DNA from: Ruania rhizosphaerae
Lineage (GTDB): Bacteria; Actinomycetota; Actinomycetes; Actinomycetales; Beutenbergiaceae
Length of the DNA stretch: 64,000 nt
Reading direction: 5' to 3'
Assembly (NCBI RefSeq): GCF_009805705.1
Contig: NZ_VSMB01000008.1
Span: 62,001 to 126,000 of the forward strand
Shown here: positions 7,681-17,200 of the stretch, in pieces
How positions within the stretch are numbered: the stretch's first letter is position 1
Layout of the letters: every line of letters starts with the position of its first letter
The notes under the pieces: generated by a model
Told to the model about the DNA's origin: nothing
Databases searched by the model: none
The model's input: the letters and a program-made list of their open reading frames with translations, nothing else
Translations under genes and position numbers: made by a program

Positions 7681-10353
7681 ATGGCGACCCGGACGACTTC
7701 CCCCGGACGGTCCGCCGCACCAGGACGGAAGAAGAGCGCGACCGCGGGCAGCAGCAAGTCCCGGTCGGGTTCGTCGACGTCCCGCGGTCGCGGCCAGCAG
7801 CCGTCGAAGCCTGCCCTGCCGATTCGGATCGTGCGTGGCCTGTGGATGGGTACGGCGCACGTGATCGGTGGAACGGCACGTTCGATCGGCTCCGGCGCCA
7901 AGGGTCTCGACCCGGCCCACCGCCGCGACGGACTGGCGTTCCTGCTCCTGGCGTTCGCCGTGATCGTCGCTGTCCGTGAGTGGTTCGGCCTCTCCGGGAC
8001 CGCAGGGGAGTGGGTCCATGCTGCTGCCGCCGGGGGTGTAGGCGTCCTCGCCGTAGCGATCCCGGTGATCCTGGTCTTCCTCGCCGTCCGGTTGATGCGT
8101 CATCCGGACCGACCTGAGGTGAACGGCCGGATCACGATCGGGTTGAGCGCGATCGTCGTGGCCGTGTGCGGCCTCGTGCACGTGGCGTCCGGACGCCCGG
8201 CCCCTCCGGACTGGTTCGACGTGTTCGCAGCGGGCGGCCTCATCGGATGGGTCGCGGCGAACCCCCTATCGACAGCACTGACGATCTGGGTGGCCATCCC
8301 GCTGCTGTCACTGCTGGGCTTCTTCGGCCTGCTCGTCGTGACCGCGACACCGGTGGCCTCGATCCCGCGCCGCTTCCGGCAGGGATTCGACTGGATCTCC
8401 GGCCGTGACATCGACGCTGATGCCGACGCCGACGATGACCTCGCCCGTGACGATGACGCCATCGGGGCTCTCGAGCCCGGGGATGAGAGGAACGACGCCG
8501 CCGCCCGCGCTGCGGTCAGACGACGTAGGAAGGCGGAGGCGAAGGAGAAGGCGAGCGCCGCCGTCGAGCCGGGTACCTACCACGGGGACGAGGCGTTCGA
8601 GCAGGCCGCGCAGATCGCGGCGGACAACGAAGCCGCGGCGGCGTCTGCGGCCGCCCAGGGCCCCCAGACGACGGGGCAGCCAGAAGCGGACGAGGACCTC
8701 ACGCCACCGCCGACCGAAGCGCTGCCCGCCAGGGCTGAGCAGCTGGTCCTCGACCCCGGGCTGACCTACACACTCCCGGGTGACGACGTACTGCTCCAGG
8801 GCCCTCCGCACAAGACCCGTTCAGCGGCCAACGATCGCGTGGTCGAGGCCCTGACCACCGTCCTGACCGATTTCGGTGTCAACGCCGAGGTCACCGGCTT
8901 CACCCGCGGACCGACCGTCACCCGCTACGAGGTGGAGCTCGGAGCAGGTGTGAAGGTCGAACGTGTCACGGCACTGAGCAAGAACATCGCCTACGCTGTC
9001 GCCTCCGCCGATGTGCGGATCCTCTCCCCGATCCCGGGCAAGAAGGCGATCGGTATCGAGATCCCGAATGCCGACCGCGAGACGGTGGCACTCGGTGATG
9101 TGCTCCGCTCCGGCCCCGCCCGCCGTACTGAGCATCCGATGGTGATGGGCGTGGGCAAGGACGTCGAGGGGGGCTACGTGGTGGCTAACCTCGCGAAGAT
9201 GCCGCACATGCTGGTGGCCGGTGCCACCGGTGCCGGTAAGTCCTCGTTCGTGAACTCCATGATCACCTCGATCATGATGCGGGCCACACCCGAAGAGGTC
9301 CGGATGGTGCTGGTGGACCCCAAGCGGGTGGAGTTGACCATCTACGAGGGCATCCCGCACTTGATCACCCCGATCATCACCAGCCCCAAGAAGGCCGCCG
9401 AGGCGCTGGAGTGGGTGGTGCGCGAGATGGACACCCGCTATGACGATCTCGCCACGTACGGCTATAAGCACCTCGATGACTTCAACGCCGGCGTGCGCAG
9501 CGGGAAGGTGCAGCCGCTGCCGGGCAGCGAACGCAAGATCACGCCGTACCCGTACCTGCTGGTCATCGTCGACGAGCTCGCCGACCTGATGATGGTTGCT
9601 CCGCGAGATGTCGAAGCCTCCATCCAGCGCATCACCCAACTCGCCCGGGCCGCCGGTATCCACCTGGTGCTCGCCACCCAGCGGCCGAGCGTCGATGTGG
9701 TCACCGGGTTGATCAAGGCCAACGTCCCGTCGCGGCTGGCGTTCGCGACGTCCTCCCTCGCCGATTCCCGCGTGGTACTCGATCAACCGGGTGCCGAGAA
9801 ACTCATCGGGCAGGGTGATGCCCTGTTCCTGCCGATGGGTGCAGCCAAGCCGATGCGCGTGCAGGGTGCGTGGGTCACCGAGTCGGAGATTCACGAGGTT
9901 GTCGAGCACGTCAAGAGCCAGCTGAAGCCGAACTACCGCGAGGACGTCATCGTCCCGCAGGCCAAGAAGCAGGTCGACGAGGACATCGGAGACGACCTCG
10001 ACCTGCTGCTGCAAGCCGCAGAACTGGTGGTGACCACCCAGTTCGGTTCCACCTCGATGCTGCAGCGCAAGCTCCGCGTCGGGTTCGCCAAGGCCGGACG
10101 TCTCATGGACCTGCTGGAATCGCGCGAGATCGTCGGCCCGTCGGAAGGGTCGAAGGCGCGCGATGTGTTGGTCCAGCCCGACGATCTGCCGGCCACGCTG
10201 GCCACGCTACGTGGCGAGACACCGCCGGCAGCCTCCGGCGAGGGTGAGGACGTCTACGATGACAGCGCCGCCGAGGTCGTGACCGACTATTCCGACGGAG
10301 CGGACGGGGCCGGCGACTCCGAGGATGCCTGGTCACTCACCGACCGGGCGTGA
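7681..10353 (+). CDS. ftsK: DNA translocase FtsK/SpoIIIE
   Basis: An 890-residue septal DNA motor that pumps chromosomal DNA through the closing septum. An Arg/Ser-rich N-terminus precedes about four transmembrane segments (residues ~80-240). An Ala/Glu-rich linker runs to about 360. The RecA-type motor has Walker A GATGAGKS near 515 and Walker [11 protein letters not shown] near 626. The winged-helix gamma domain ([20 protein letters not shown]) occupies about 775-840, followed by an acidic tail. All motor elements appear intact. The gene is monocistronic and convergent with the capA-like gene. Confidence 0.95.
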   Translation: MATRTTSPGRSAAPGRKKSATAGSSKSRSGSSTSRGRGQQPSKPALPIRIVRGLWMGTAHVIGGTARSIGSGAKGLDPAHRRDGLAFLLLAFAVIVAVREWFGLSGTAGEWVHAAAAGGVGVLAVAIPVILVFLAVRLMRHPDRPEVNGRITIGLSAIVVAVCGLVHVASGRPAPPDWFDVFAAGGLIGWVAANPLSTALTIWVAIPLLSLLGFFGLLVVTATPVASIPRRFRQGFDWISGRDIDADADADDDLARDDDAIGALEPGDERNDAAARAAVRRRRKAEAKEKASAAVEPGTYHGDEAFEQAAQIAADNEAAAASAAAQGPQTTGQPEADEDLTPPPTEALPARAEQLVLDPGLTYTLPGDDVLLQGPPHKTRSAANDRVVEALTTVLTDFGVNAEVTGFTRGPTVTRYEVELGAGVKVERVTALSKNIAYAVASADVRILSPIPGKKAIGIEIPNADRETVALGDVLRSGPARRTEHPMVMGVGKDVEGGYVVANLAKMPHMLVAGATGAGKSSFVNSMITSIMMRATPEEVRMVLVDPKRVELTIYEGIPHLITPIITSPKKAAEALEWVVREMDTRYDDLATYGYKHLDDFNAGVRSGKVQPLPGSERKITPYPYLLVIVDELADLMMVAPRDVEASIQRITQLARAAGIHLVLATQRPSVDVVTGLIKANVPSRLAFATSSLADSRVVLDQPGAEKLIGQGDALFLPMGAAKPMRVQGAWVTESEIHEVVEHVKSQLKPNYREDVIVPQAKKQVDEDIGDDLDLLLQAAELVVTTQFGSTSMLQRKLRVGFAKAGRLMDLLESREIVGPSEGSKARDVLVQPDDLPATLATLRGETPPAASGEGEDVYDDSAAEVVTDYSDGADGAGDSEDAWSLTDRA

Positions 10354-10370
10354 CCGGCCGGCGTTGAGGG

Positions 10371-11675
10371 TCACGAGCGCGGCACGACCTCCGGCTCCGG
10401 GCCCGTCGGTTCGGGCGGATCGGTCCGCTCTGTGAAGGTGGCACCGGCGGACTGATCCATCACCTCGCGCACACCAGCGTCACGGGAGGTGAGCACCGGC
10501 TCTGAGAGCGTGACCTCCTGGGTCAGTTCCGCGGGGACCTGCCCGGCGAGCAGCGCGGCGAGTGGGTAGACGTGCTGACCACCCACTCGATCGACCGTCA
10601 TCGCCGACCACTCCATCCCGGTCACCCGCACGGGGCCGGCGGCTGGTGCCTCGACCGTGGCCGTCATGAACAGGCCCGTCGCGGTCTGCGGGACGCAGCA
10701 GGCGTCGTCCTGGTTGGAGATGAAGTTCCCCAACGACCAGGCGACCCACAGCCCCGAACCGTCAGGGCCGCCGTCGAGGAGCTCGAACGGCTGCGGCACG
10801 TGCGGGTGGTTTCCGATGATCAGGTCGATCTCGCCGGAGGCGGCAAGCGCCTCGGCGAGGGCCCGCTGCTCCTCGTTCGGGGCGGACTGGTACTCCAGCC
10901 CCCAGTGCAGTGTCGCCACGACCAGATCGGCGCCCTCTGCCCGGGCCGACCGCGCCTGCTCGGTGAGCGTGTCGGCGTCCAGCAGGCTCACCGACCACGG
11001 GGCGTCGTCGGGGATCGGTAGCCCGTTGGTGCCGTAGGTGCCACCCAGCTGGGCGACGGTGATGGTGCGTCCACCGCGCTCGAGCCGGTACAACTGCGGT
11101 GCGGCGGCCTCATCCTGGCTCCGGGCGGTACCGGCGTGCCCCAGGCCGACATCGTCGAAGACGTCCAGGGTGTAGGCGAGGTTGTCGTAGCCGCGATCAA
11201 GGGAGTGATTGGTGCCGGTGGAGCAGCCGTCCCAGCCGAGGTCGGCGAGATTCCCGGGGAGCTGGTCCGGGGCTCCGAACAGTGGGTACCCGGTGGGTTC
11301 CTCGTCCGGAAGCGAGAGTGGCACCTCCATATTGCACAGCGCCAGGTCGGCCCCCGAGCTCCAGGGGCGGGTGGCCTCCAGCATCGGGGTGAAGTCGTAC
11401 CCGTCCGTGGTCCGTGCCTCACCGATGGGGGTGTCGTGGGGGAGGACATCGCCGGTGGCACCGATCGTGAAGACGACGTCCTCGACCGGATCCGCTTCAG
11501 GGGGAGAGGAGGGGGAGGGCTCGGCTGCCGGAGCGGTGGGAGCCGTCGTCGGCGTGGGGGCCGGATCGTCGTCACCGCGTGGCAAGGACAGGGCTAGCGC
11601 GACGGTGCCTCCGATGATCACGATGAGGGTGAGAATTGCTGGGATGAGCCAGCCACGGCGGGGGTTCGTAGGCAC
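10371..11675 (-). CDS. CapA family metallophosphatase-like protein (poly-gamma-glutamate capsule type)
   Basis: A 434-residue protein with an N-terminal membrane anchor (AILTLIVIIGGTVALALSL, about residues 11-30), a Pro/Thr-rich linker, then a PGA_cap domain: IGATGDVLPHD, CNMEVPLS, NHSLDRGYDN and GNHPHVPQPFELL, matching the calcineurin-like CapA fold. It faces outside the membrane. No capB or capC neighbours are present, so a role in polyglutamate synthesis cannot be assumed; many actinobacterial CapA-like proteins are orphans. The GTG at 11675 is chosen: it precedes the membrane segment and a TACCCT hexamer lies 7 nt upstream. The longer open frame runs into pgsA. Confidence 0.82.
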   Translation of the reverse strand: MPTNPRRGWLIPAILTLIVIIGGTVALALSLPRGDDDPAPTPTTAPTAPAAEPSPSSPPEADPVEDVVFTIGATGDVLPHDTPIGEARTTDGYDFTPMLEATRPWSSGADLALCNMEVPLSLPDEEPTGYPLFGAPDQLPGNLADLGWDGCSTGTNHSLDRGYDNLAYTLDVFDDVGLGHAGTARSQDEAAAPQLYRLERGGRTITVAQLGGTYGTNGLPIPDDAPWSVSLLDADTLTEQARSARAEGADLVVATLHWGLEYQSAPNEEQRALAEALAASGEIDLIIGNHPHVPQPFELLDGGPDGSGLWVAWSLGNFISNQDDACCVPQTATGLFMTATVEAPAAGPVRVTGMEWSAMTVDRVGGQHVYPLAALLAGQVPAELTQEVTLSEPVLTSRDAGVREVMDQSAGATFTERTDPPEPTGPEPEVVPRS

Positions 11676-11749
11676 GGGGCACAGGGTACCGGCGGGATCT
11701 GAACGCCCGTGCACCTGCCGCCGGCTGGTCCGTCCCCTACGCTGGGTGG
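11676..11749. promoter_or_regulatory. Divergent capA/pgsA leaderless promoters
   Basis: Minus strand: TACCCT (11688 to 11683) is 7 nt before the capA GTG. Plus strand: TACGCT (11738-11743) is 6 nt before the pgsA GTG. Neither start has a Shine-Dalgarno. The two -10 elements are about 50 bp apart, so the promoters nearly face back to back. Confidence 0.5.
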
Positions 11750-12352
11750 GTGACGAGCACGCCAGAATCTGCCGCCCACCCGATCTCACCGGTGTGGAAC
11801 CTGCCGAACGTCCTGACGATGCTGCGGATCGCGCTGGTCCCGGTATTCGTGGTGCTGCTGTGGCAGGACACGCCGGGGATGAGACTGGGAGCATTGGCGG
11901 TCTTCATCGTTGCCGCCATCACCGACAAGCTCGACGGATCGATCGCGCGCGCCCGCGGGATCGTCACGAACTTCGGCAAGATCGCCGACCCGTTCGCGGA
12001 CAAGCTTCTCACCGGGTCGGCGTTCGTGGTGCTGTCGTTCCTCGGTGATATCCCGTGGTGGGTGACCATCGTGATCCTGGTGCGGGAGATCGGCATCACC
12101 GTGCTGCGGTTCGTCATGGTGCGCCGGTCGGTGATGGCAGCCTCCAACGGTGGCAAGCTCAAGACGGTGCTTCAGGTGGTGGCGATCTGCCTGCTGATCT
12201 TCCCGGCCCAGGCGCTGCTGGGTGATCCGTTCGGCACGATCGTTGTCGTCAGTGGTCTGATCGTGCTGTACGCGGCTGCTGCTGTCACGGTGGTGACCGG
12301 GCTGGACTACTGCTGGCGGGCGTGGCGGATCGCGGCAGACCAACGCACATGA
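11750..12352 (+). CDS. pgsA: CDP-diacylglycerol-glycerol-3-phosphate 3-phosphatidyltransferase
   Basis: A 200-residue integral membrane enzyme making phosphatidylglycerol phosphate. The CDP-alcohol phosphotransferase signature D-x2-D-G-x2-A-R-x8-G-x3-D-x3-D is complete, with D59, D62, D80 and D84 as metal ligands. About six hydrophobic segments are evident. The start is GTG with TACGCT 6 nt upstream. The stop overlaps the cinA start (ATGA). The pgsA-cinA-clgR order after ftsK is conserved in Actinobacteria, which favours PgsA over the related PIS synthases. Confidence 0.93.
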   Translation: MTSTPESAAHPISPVWNLPNVLTMLRIALVPVFVVLLWQDTPGMRLGALAVFIVAAITDKLDGSIARARGIVTNFGKIADPFADKLLTGSAFVVLSFLGDIPWWVTIVILVREIGITVLRFVMVRRSVMAASNGGKLKTVLQVVAICLLIFPAQALLGDPFGTIVVVSGLIVLYAAAAVTVVTGLDYCWRAWRIAADQRT

Positions 12353-12918
12353 GCGCACCGTCGGCCCCGTCGGCACAGTGGCGCGTGATCGACCACGCAC
12401 GTGGGGCCGGTGTCAGTATCGCGGTCGCAGAGTCTTTGACCGCCGGTGCACTGACCTCCCGGCTCGCGGATGTGCCGGGAGCGTCGGCGGTGATGCGCGG
12501 TGGCGTGGTCGCGTACGCGACCGATCTCAAGGCGTCACTGTTGCAGGTGGATGCGGAGCTGCTGGATCGCTCCGGTCCCGTTGATCCGCGCGTTGCGGTG
12601 CAGATGGCCGACGGCGTCCGTCGCCTTCTCGGGGCGCGGCTCGGACTGGCCACGACGGGTGTCGCCGGACCCGGGCCCGCCGATGGGCACCCTGCTGGCA
12701 CGCTCTACGTGGCCGCTGTTCTCGGCGTGAGACGGGGCGGGGCGGAAGGTGAGACGCGGATCGTGCAGGTTCGCGGGCACCGCCTGGCGGGGACACGTCC
12801 CGCGGTGCGGACCGCTGCGGTTGATCTTGCGCTCGCGGTTGCTGTGACGGTGCTCTCAGACGCGTATGTGCGTGCCGGCGGGGAACAGAACGAGACGACC
12901 TTGCGTTGGACAGGGTGA
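12349..12918 (+). CDS. cinA: Nicotinamide-nucleotide amidase (CinA C-terminal family)
   Basis: A 189-residue stand-alone CinA C-terminal (PncC) domain that deamidates NMN in pyridine nucleotide salvage. The motif AESLTAG near residue 27 and [10 protein letters not shown] and [12 protein letters not shown] are intact. No N-terminal COG1058 domain is present, as usual in Actinobacteria. The ATG overlaps the pgsA stop and gives the family length; the longer open frame within pgsA is rejected. It is translationally coupled to pgsA. Confidence 0.9.
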   Translation: MSAPSAPSAQWRVIDHARGAGVSIAVAESLTAGALTSRLADVPGASAVMRGGVVAYATDLKASLLQVDAELLDRSGPVDPRVAVQMADGVRRLLGARLGLATTGVAGPGPADGHPAGTLYVAAVLGVRRGGAEGETRIVQVRGHRLAGTRPAVRTAAVDLALAVAVTVLSDAYVRAGGEQNETTLRWTG

Positions 12919-13088
12919 TGATGCAGACCAGGAAGCCGAATCCGACCGTCCGGCCCACCCGGCGCGGTGGGACGCACCCGCCGGTGCACAGTACGCGTCC
13001 ACGTCGTGGCGCACGTAACGCATCTGTGACCCCAGCGGGGTACGGTAAGACACCAACAAGCAGCGCTGAGCGAGAGGAGGGACACACC

Positions 13089-13406
13089 ATGGTGGTTCTA
13101 CGACGAGAGATCGGTGATGTCCTTCGGGGCGCCCGGCAGGGTCAGGGCAGGACGCTGCGTGAGGTTTCCTCCGCCGCGCGAGTATCGCTCGGCTACCTCT
13201 CCGAGGTGGAGCGTGGTCAGAAGGAAGCGTCCTCCGAGTTGCTGTCCTCGATCTGCTCAGCACTGAACATTCCGCTTGCGGTGGTGCTGCGTGAGGTCTC
13301 CGATCGCGTGGCGATCGCCGAGGGCGTCGCGATCCCGGACACCATCCCGCCGGACTTCGTCTACCAGGTCGGCCGCGACCGCGACGAGGACCTCGCCGTC
13401 GTCTGA
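13089..13406 (+). CDS. clgR: ClgR-type helix-turn-helix regulator
   Basis: A 105-residue XRE-family regulator. The HTH is in [24 protein letters not shown], split around residues 22-45, followed by [19 protein letters not shown] typical of ClgR/PopR proteins that activate clp protease genes in Actinobacteria. The ATG at 13089 has a strong GAGGAGG 7-8 nt upstream; the longer frame is rejected. The C-terminus ends in hydrophobic AVV; ClgR proteins are often Clp substrates through such tails, but this is inference. Position after pgsA-cinA supports the assignment. In the 170-bp upstream gap I saw no unambiguous ClgR box. Confidence 0.88.
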   Translation: MVVLRREIGDVLRGARQGQGRTLREVSSAARVSLGYLSEVERGQKEASSELLSSICSALNIPLAVVLREVSDRVAIAEGVAIPDTIPPDFVYQVGRDRDEDLAVV

Positions 13407-13496
13407 GCAGTTCCAGTCTGAGCGGCTCCGGTCTGCGTGGTCATATCACCCCCGCGACTCTCGCCGAGCGCTATGTCAGGTCGTCTCGTAGGTCCG

Positions 13497-14276
13497 TCAG
13501 GCCGCCTGGCACGCCGGGCAGTGGTAGGCGGGCCGGTCGAACGGCGGCTCGCCGACCGAGGCGACCGCGATCAGGCCACCGCACCGCGGGCATGCCAGTC
13601 CGGCGCGGTCGTGCACGAACGTCGGTTGCTCGCGCAGACCGGTAGCCGTGAGCGTCGGGGCGTCCGCGGAGCGCCGCATCAGGGCCGCCGCCGTGGCGAA
13701 GACGGACTCCGGGTTCTCGACCTCGTTGGACGGGCGCCACGGGCTGATCCGGTGGCGCCAGAGTGTCTCCGCCAGGTAGATCGTCCCGATTCCGGCTGCC
13801 ACGCGCTGGTCCAGCAGGACGGCGCCGATGCTGCGCCCTCCTTGGGTGCGGAGATTCGCTGCGGCGCGTGAGACGTCGGGTTCCTCGGCCATCAGGTTCG
13901 GGCCCAGGTGGCCCAGGAGGATCGGCTCGTCGCGGGTACGCAGCACGTCCATCATGCCGAGTTCCTCGCCGACGCACGTCCACCGCTGAGTAGCCAGCAC
14001 GGCCCGCACGAGCGGTCGGCCGAGCCGTTCCGGCGGCGTGGTGGTATGCCGGATACGCCAGCGACCTTCCATGCGCAGATGGGTGTGCAGAGTGTGTCCG
14101 TTGTCCAGACGGGTCAGCAGGTGCTTGCCGTAGCAGGCGGTGCCGAGGCTGGTGTGACCAGTCAGTTCAGCGTCGGACACCCCCGGCCACCGCAGCTCCA
14201 CCCGCACCAGCGGCAGATCAGCCAGCGCGGCGGTCAAACGCCGCGCTACTCGCAGGAGGACATCTCCTTCGGGCAC
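13497..14276 (-). CDS. Fpg/Nei family DNA glycosylase (endonuclease VIII-like)
   Basis: A 259-residue bifunctional DNA glycosylase/AP lyase for oxidised bases. After removal of the initiator, the N-terminus is Pro-Glu-Gly-Asp, the catalytic P2/E3 signature, so the GTG at 14276 is firmly placed. The C-terminal zinc finger is complete (C229-P-R-C232 ... C253-P-A-C256). The H2TH region carries GRSIGAVLLDQRVAAGIGTIYLAE. The start is 2 bp after the lhr stop with GGAGG inside the end of lhr, so lhr and nei are coupled. This lhr-nei pairing is also known in mycobacteria (Nei2). Confidence 0.92.
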   Translation of the reverse strand: MPEGDVLLRVARRLTAALADLPLVRVELRWPGVSDAELTGHTSLGTACYGKHLLTRLDNGHTLHTHLRMEGRWRIRHTTTPPERLGRPLVRAVLATQRWTCVGEELGMMDVLRTRDEPILLGHLGPNLMAEEPDVSRAAANLRTQGGRSIGAVLLDQRVAAGIGTIYLAETLWRHRISPWRPSNEVENPESVFATAAALMRRSADAPTLTATGLREQPTFVHDRAGLACPRCGGLIAVASVGEPPFDRPAYHCPACQAA

Positions 14277-14278
14277 GC

Positions 14279-17200
14279 CTACCTCCGCCGGATCCGGAGC
14301 CCGCCTGGGGTGGCGAGGAAGCCGGCGTCGAGCAACTCTGCGGCGGTCGGCGTGGACGAGCCGAGGGCAGGCGCGCCGTCGATCTTCGTGACGGTGAACC
14401 TGCCGAGCACTCCCGACTCTGCCATGCGCACCAATTCTGCTGCGGCAGCCTCCAGCCGTGCCGGATCGGTGGTGAAGCTCAGCACCGACCGTGCCCCGCG
14501 TTCGAGGTAGAGCACCGCCTCGCCCTGGCACAAGATGACGCTGGCCCCGACCTTCCGGCCCGGCCGGTGGGCCGTGCCGTCGCTCGAGAGGGCTACTGGA
14601 TCCGGCCACGCCAGTGCCGCACCGTAGGGATTCGCCGGATCGGTGGCTGCCAGCAGCAGAGCCTCACCTGCTCCGCTGTCACTGGTGCCTCGGAGTCGTT
14701 CCACCGCTTCCGGCAGTGCGAACTGGGCAGCTCCCAACCCCTCGACGAAGTAGCCGCGCCGAACCTGACCGCTCTCCTCGAGCGCTGCCAGCGCACGGTA
14801 GGCGGTACCGAATCCACCAGGAACCGCCAGTGACGCACTGCCCCGTGTCACGATTCCGTCCCGGTCCAGCAGCGCCACGGCGGCGATCGTCGTGCGACGT
14901 GAGGTGTCGGCACGGTCGGCTACCGACGACCAGCGCCCCACGGCTGTCTCGGGAACCGGTGGCCCCGACCGCATCCCGCGTAGGGGACGGCCACGTGGTC
15001 TGGCCCGGCGAGTCGTTGCCGATCCTGGGCGAGGGCGTGCGCCGAGCCGCGCCCGCAAGGGGGCGAGGCTGTCGTTGGTGACGGTGCCGGCCCAGACGCA
15101 GTCCCACAGGGCGGATAGGATCTCGTCGCTGGACGGCGGATCCTGCGACCACGAGTCGCGTACGGCCACCACGAGGTCGCGAAAGAACAGGCCGCCTCCG
15201 CGTCCGAGCACGTGCTGCACTGCGTGGTGCACAGGTGTTGCCAGGGTGAGCTCCGCCGTCGGTGCCAGATCGGGGGCGGAGTCAGCCGGCACCAGCGCCA
15301 CCTGCCCGTCGTTGCCGGGACCGGAGCCCGCGCCCACCCACACCACCTCACCGGATGTCGTCAGCTCGTCGAGCATCTCCGGTGCATAGTCGCGCACGCG
15401 TGCCGGCAGCACGAGTGACTCCCATGCGGAGGCGGCCACCGGGGTGCCTGCGAGCTGATCGATGGCGGTGAGCACACCATCGACGCCGCGTAGCGAGCGC
15501 ACCTGGTGCCACCGGGGCAGGAACAGGCCCAGCCGTGCAGGAGGCACGGCCTCGACCTCGGCGCGCAGGGCGGCCAGCGACCGGCGCCGGATCCGCCGGA
15601 GGACGTCGACATCGCAGTAGTCCGGTCCGGGCATGGCCCGGGTCGCTGCCGTGTGGGACTCCGGGGGGCGGAGCGTGCCACTGGTCAGCGCACCGTCGCG
15701 CACCAGGGCGGTGAGGGTGGCGGTCAGCGCCCCGGGCCCGAGTCCGAGCCATGCCGCGAGTTCGCCGGTCCGGAACGGTCCGTGCGACCGCGCGAACCGG
15801 CGCACCAGATCCTCCAGTGCTCGCGGGACGGGGGCGGTCAGTGCCTCGGGTAGCCCGGCTGGGAGAGCGACACCGAGGGCGTCGCGCACCCGGCCGGCGT
15901 CTTCGACGACGATCCATCGGGTCTCACTCGCCACCCGGACCGGCAGGACCCGGCGATCGCCCTGCAGTGTGGACAGCCAGCTCGTCAGCTCGTGTGGCTG
16001 CGCAGATCGCGCGCGCAGATCGGTCTCGGTCACCGGGCCGAGCCGGCGGATCAGATCGAGCAGCGCCTCGTCGTCACGCGCACGAGTGCTCTCGGTCCGC
16101 CAGCTGACCTCCTCCTCCACTGACCGCAATGCGGCCGGATCGAGGAGATCGGCGATCTCAGCGCCGTCACCGAGCAGATCTGACAGCAACGACGCATCGA
16201 GAGTGAGGGCCGCGGCCCGTCGTTCGGCCAGCGGTGTGTCCTCGCCGTAGAGGAACTGTGCGACGTAGCCGAACAGCAGCGACTGCGCGAACGGTGAGGG
16301 CGTGGGGGTGCTGACCTCCACCACCTGAACGTCGCGGCCACGGATGCTGCGCATCAGGTCCGTCAGAGCCGCCACGTCGTAGTCGTCCTGGAGGCATTCG
16401 CGTACGGCTTCCAGCACGACCGGGAAGTCCGGGTGGTCAACCGCCACGGACAGCAACTGGGCACTGCGTTGACGCTGCTGCCACAGCGGCTGGCGCCGAT
16501 CGGGGCGTCGGGCGGGCAACAGGAGCGATCGGGCGGCAGCTTCCCGGAACCGGGCCGCGAAGTGGGCGCTCCCTGAGAGTGCAGCCAGTGCATCGGAGGC
16601 AATCTGGTCGGGGTCCAGCAGCAGGTCGTCGAGGCTGACATCGGCGGGAGAGCTGCCCCCGGGTGGGTGAAGGCCGTCGACGATGCGCGTGCCTGCGGTG
16701 CCCGTGACCGGGCCGAACGGATCGCTGGTCGTGCTGGGGGCTTCGCCACTCAGCGACCAGGTCGCATCGGTGTCGGGCAGGCGCAGCACGATCCCGTCGT
16801 CGGCGTGCATGGCAGCCACATCCATTCCGAACCGCTCCCGCAGGCGGGCGGTCAGGATCAACGCCCAGGGAGCGTGTACTTCGGCGCCGTAGGGGGAGTG
16901 GATGACCACGCGCCAATCACCGAGCTCGTCCCGGAACTTCTCCACGACGATCGACCGGTCGGTGCTCAACCGCCCGGTGGCCTGCTCCTGGTCGCGTAGG
17001 TAGGCCAGGAGGTTCTCCTGTGCCCAGTCGTCCAGGCCCCAGCCCTCGACGGCGGTCGCTGCCATCCCGCTCTCAGCCACCTCGCGCATCATGGCACCGA
17101 TGGCACGACCGAGTTCGGCGGGCCTGCCGGGCCGGTCCCCCTTCCAGAAGGGGAGACGCCCGGGCAGGCCGGGCGCTGGGGAGACCAGCACGCGGTCCGG

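Noticed and set aside
12919-13088. ClgR autoregulatory box upstream of clgR
   Set aside because: CGCTGAGCG near 13063 resembles half of the motif, but spacing does not match the published CGC-N5-GCG-type consensus as I know it.
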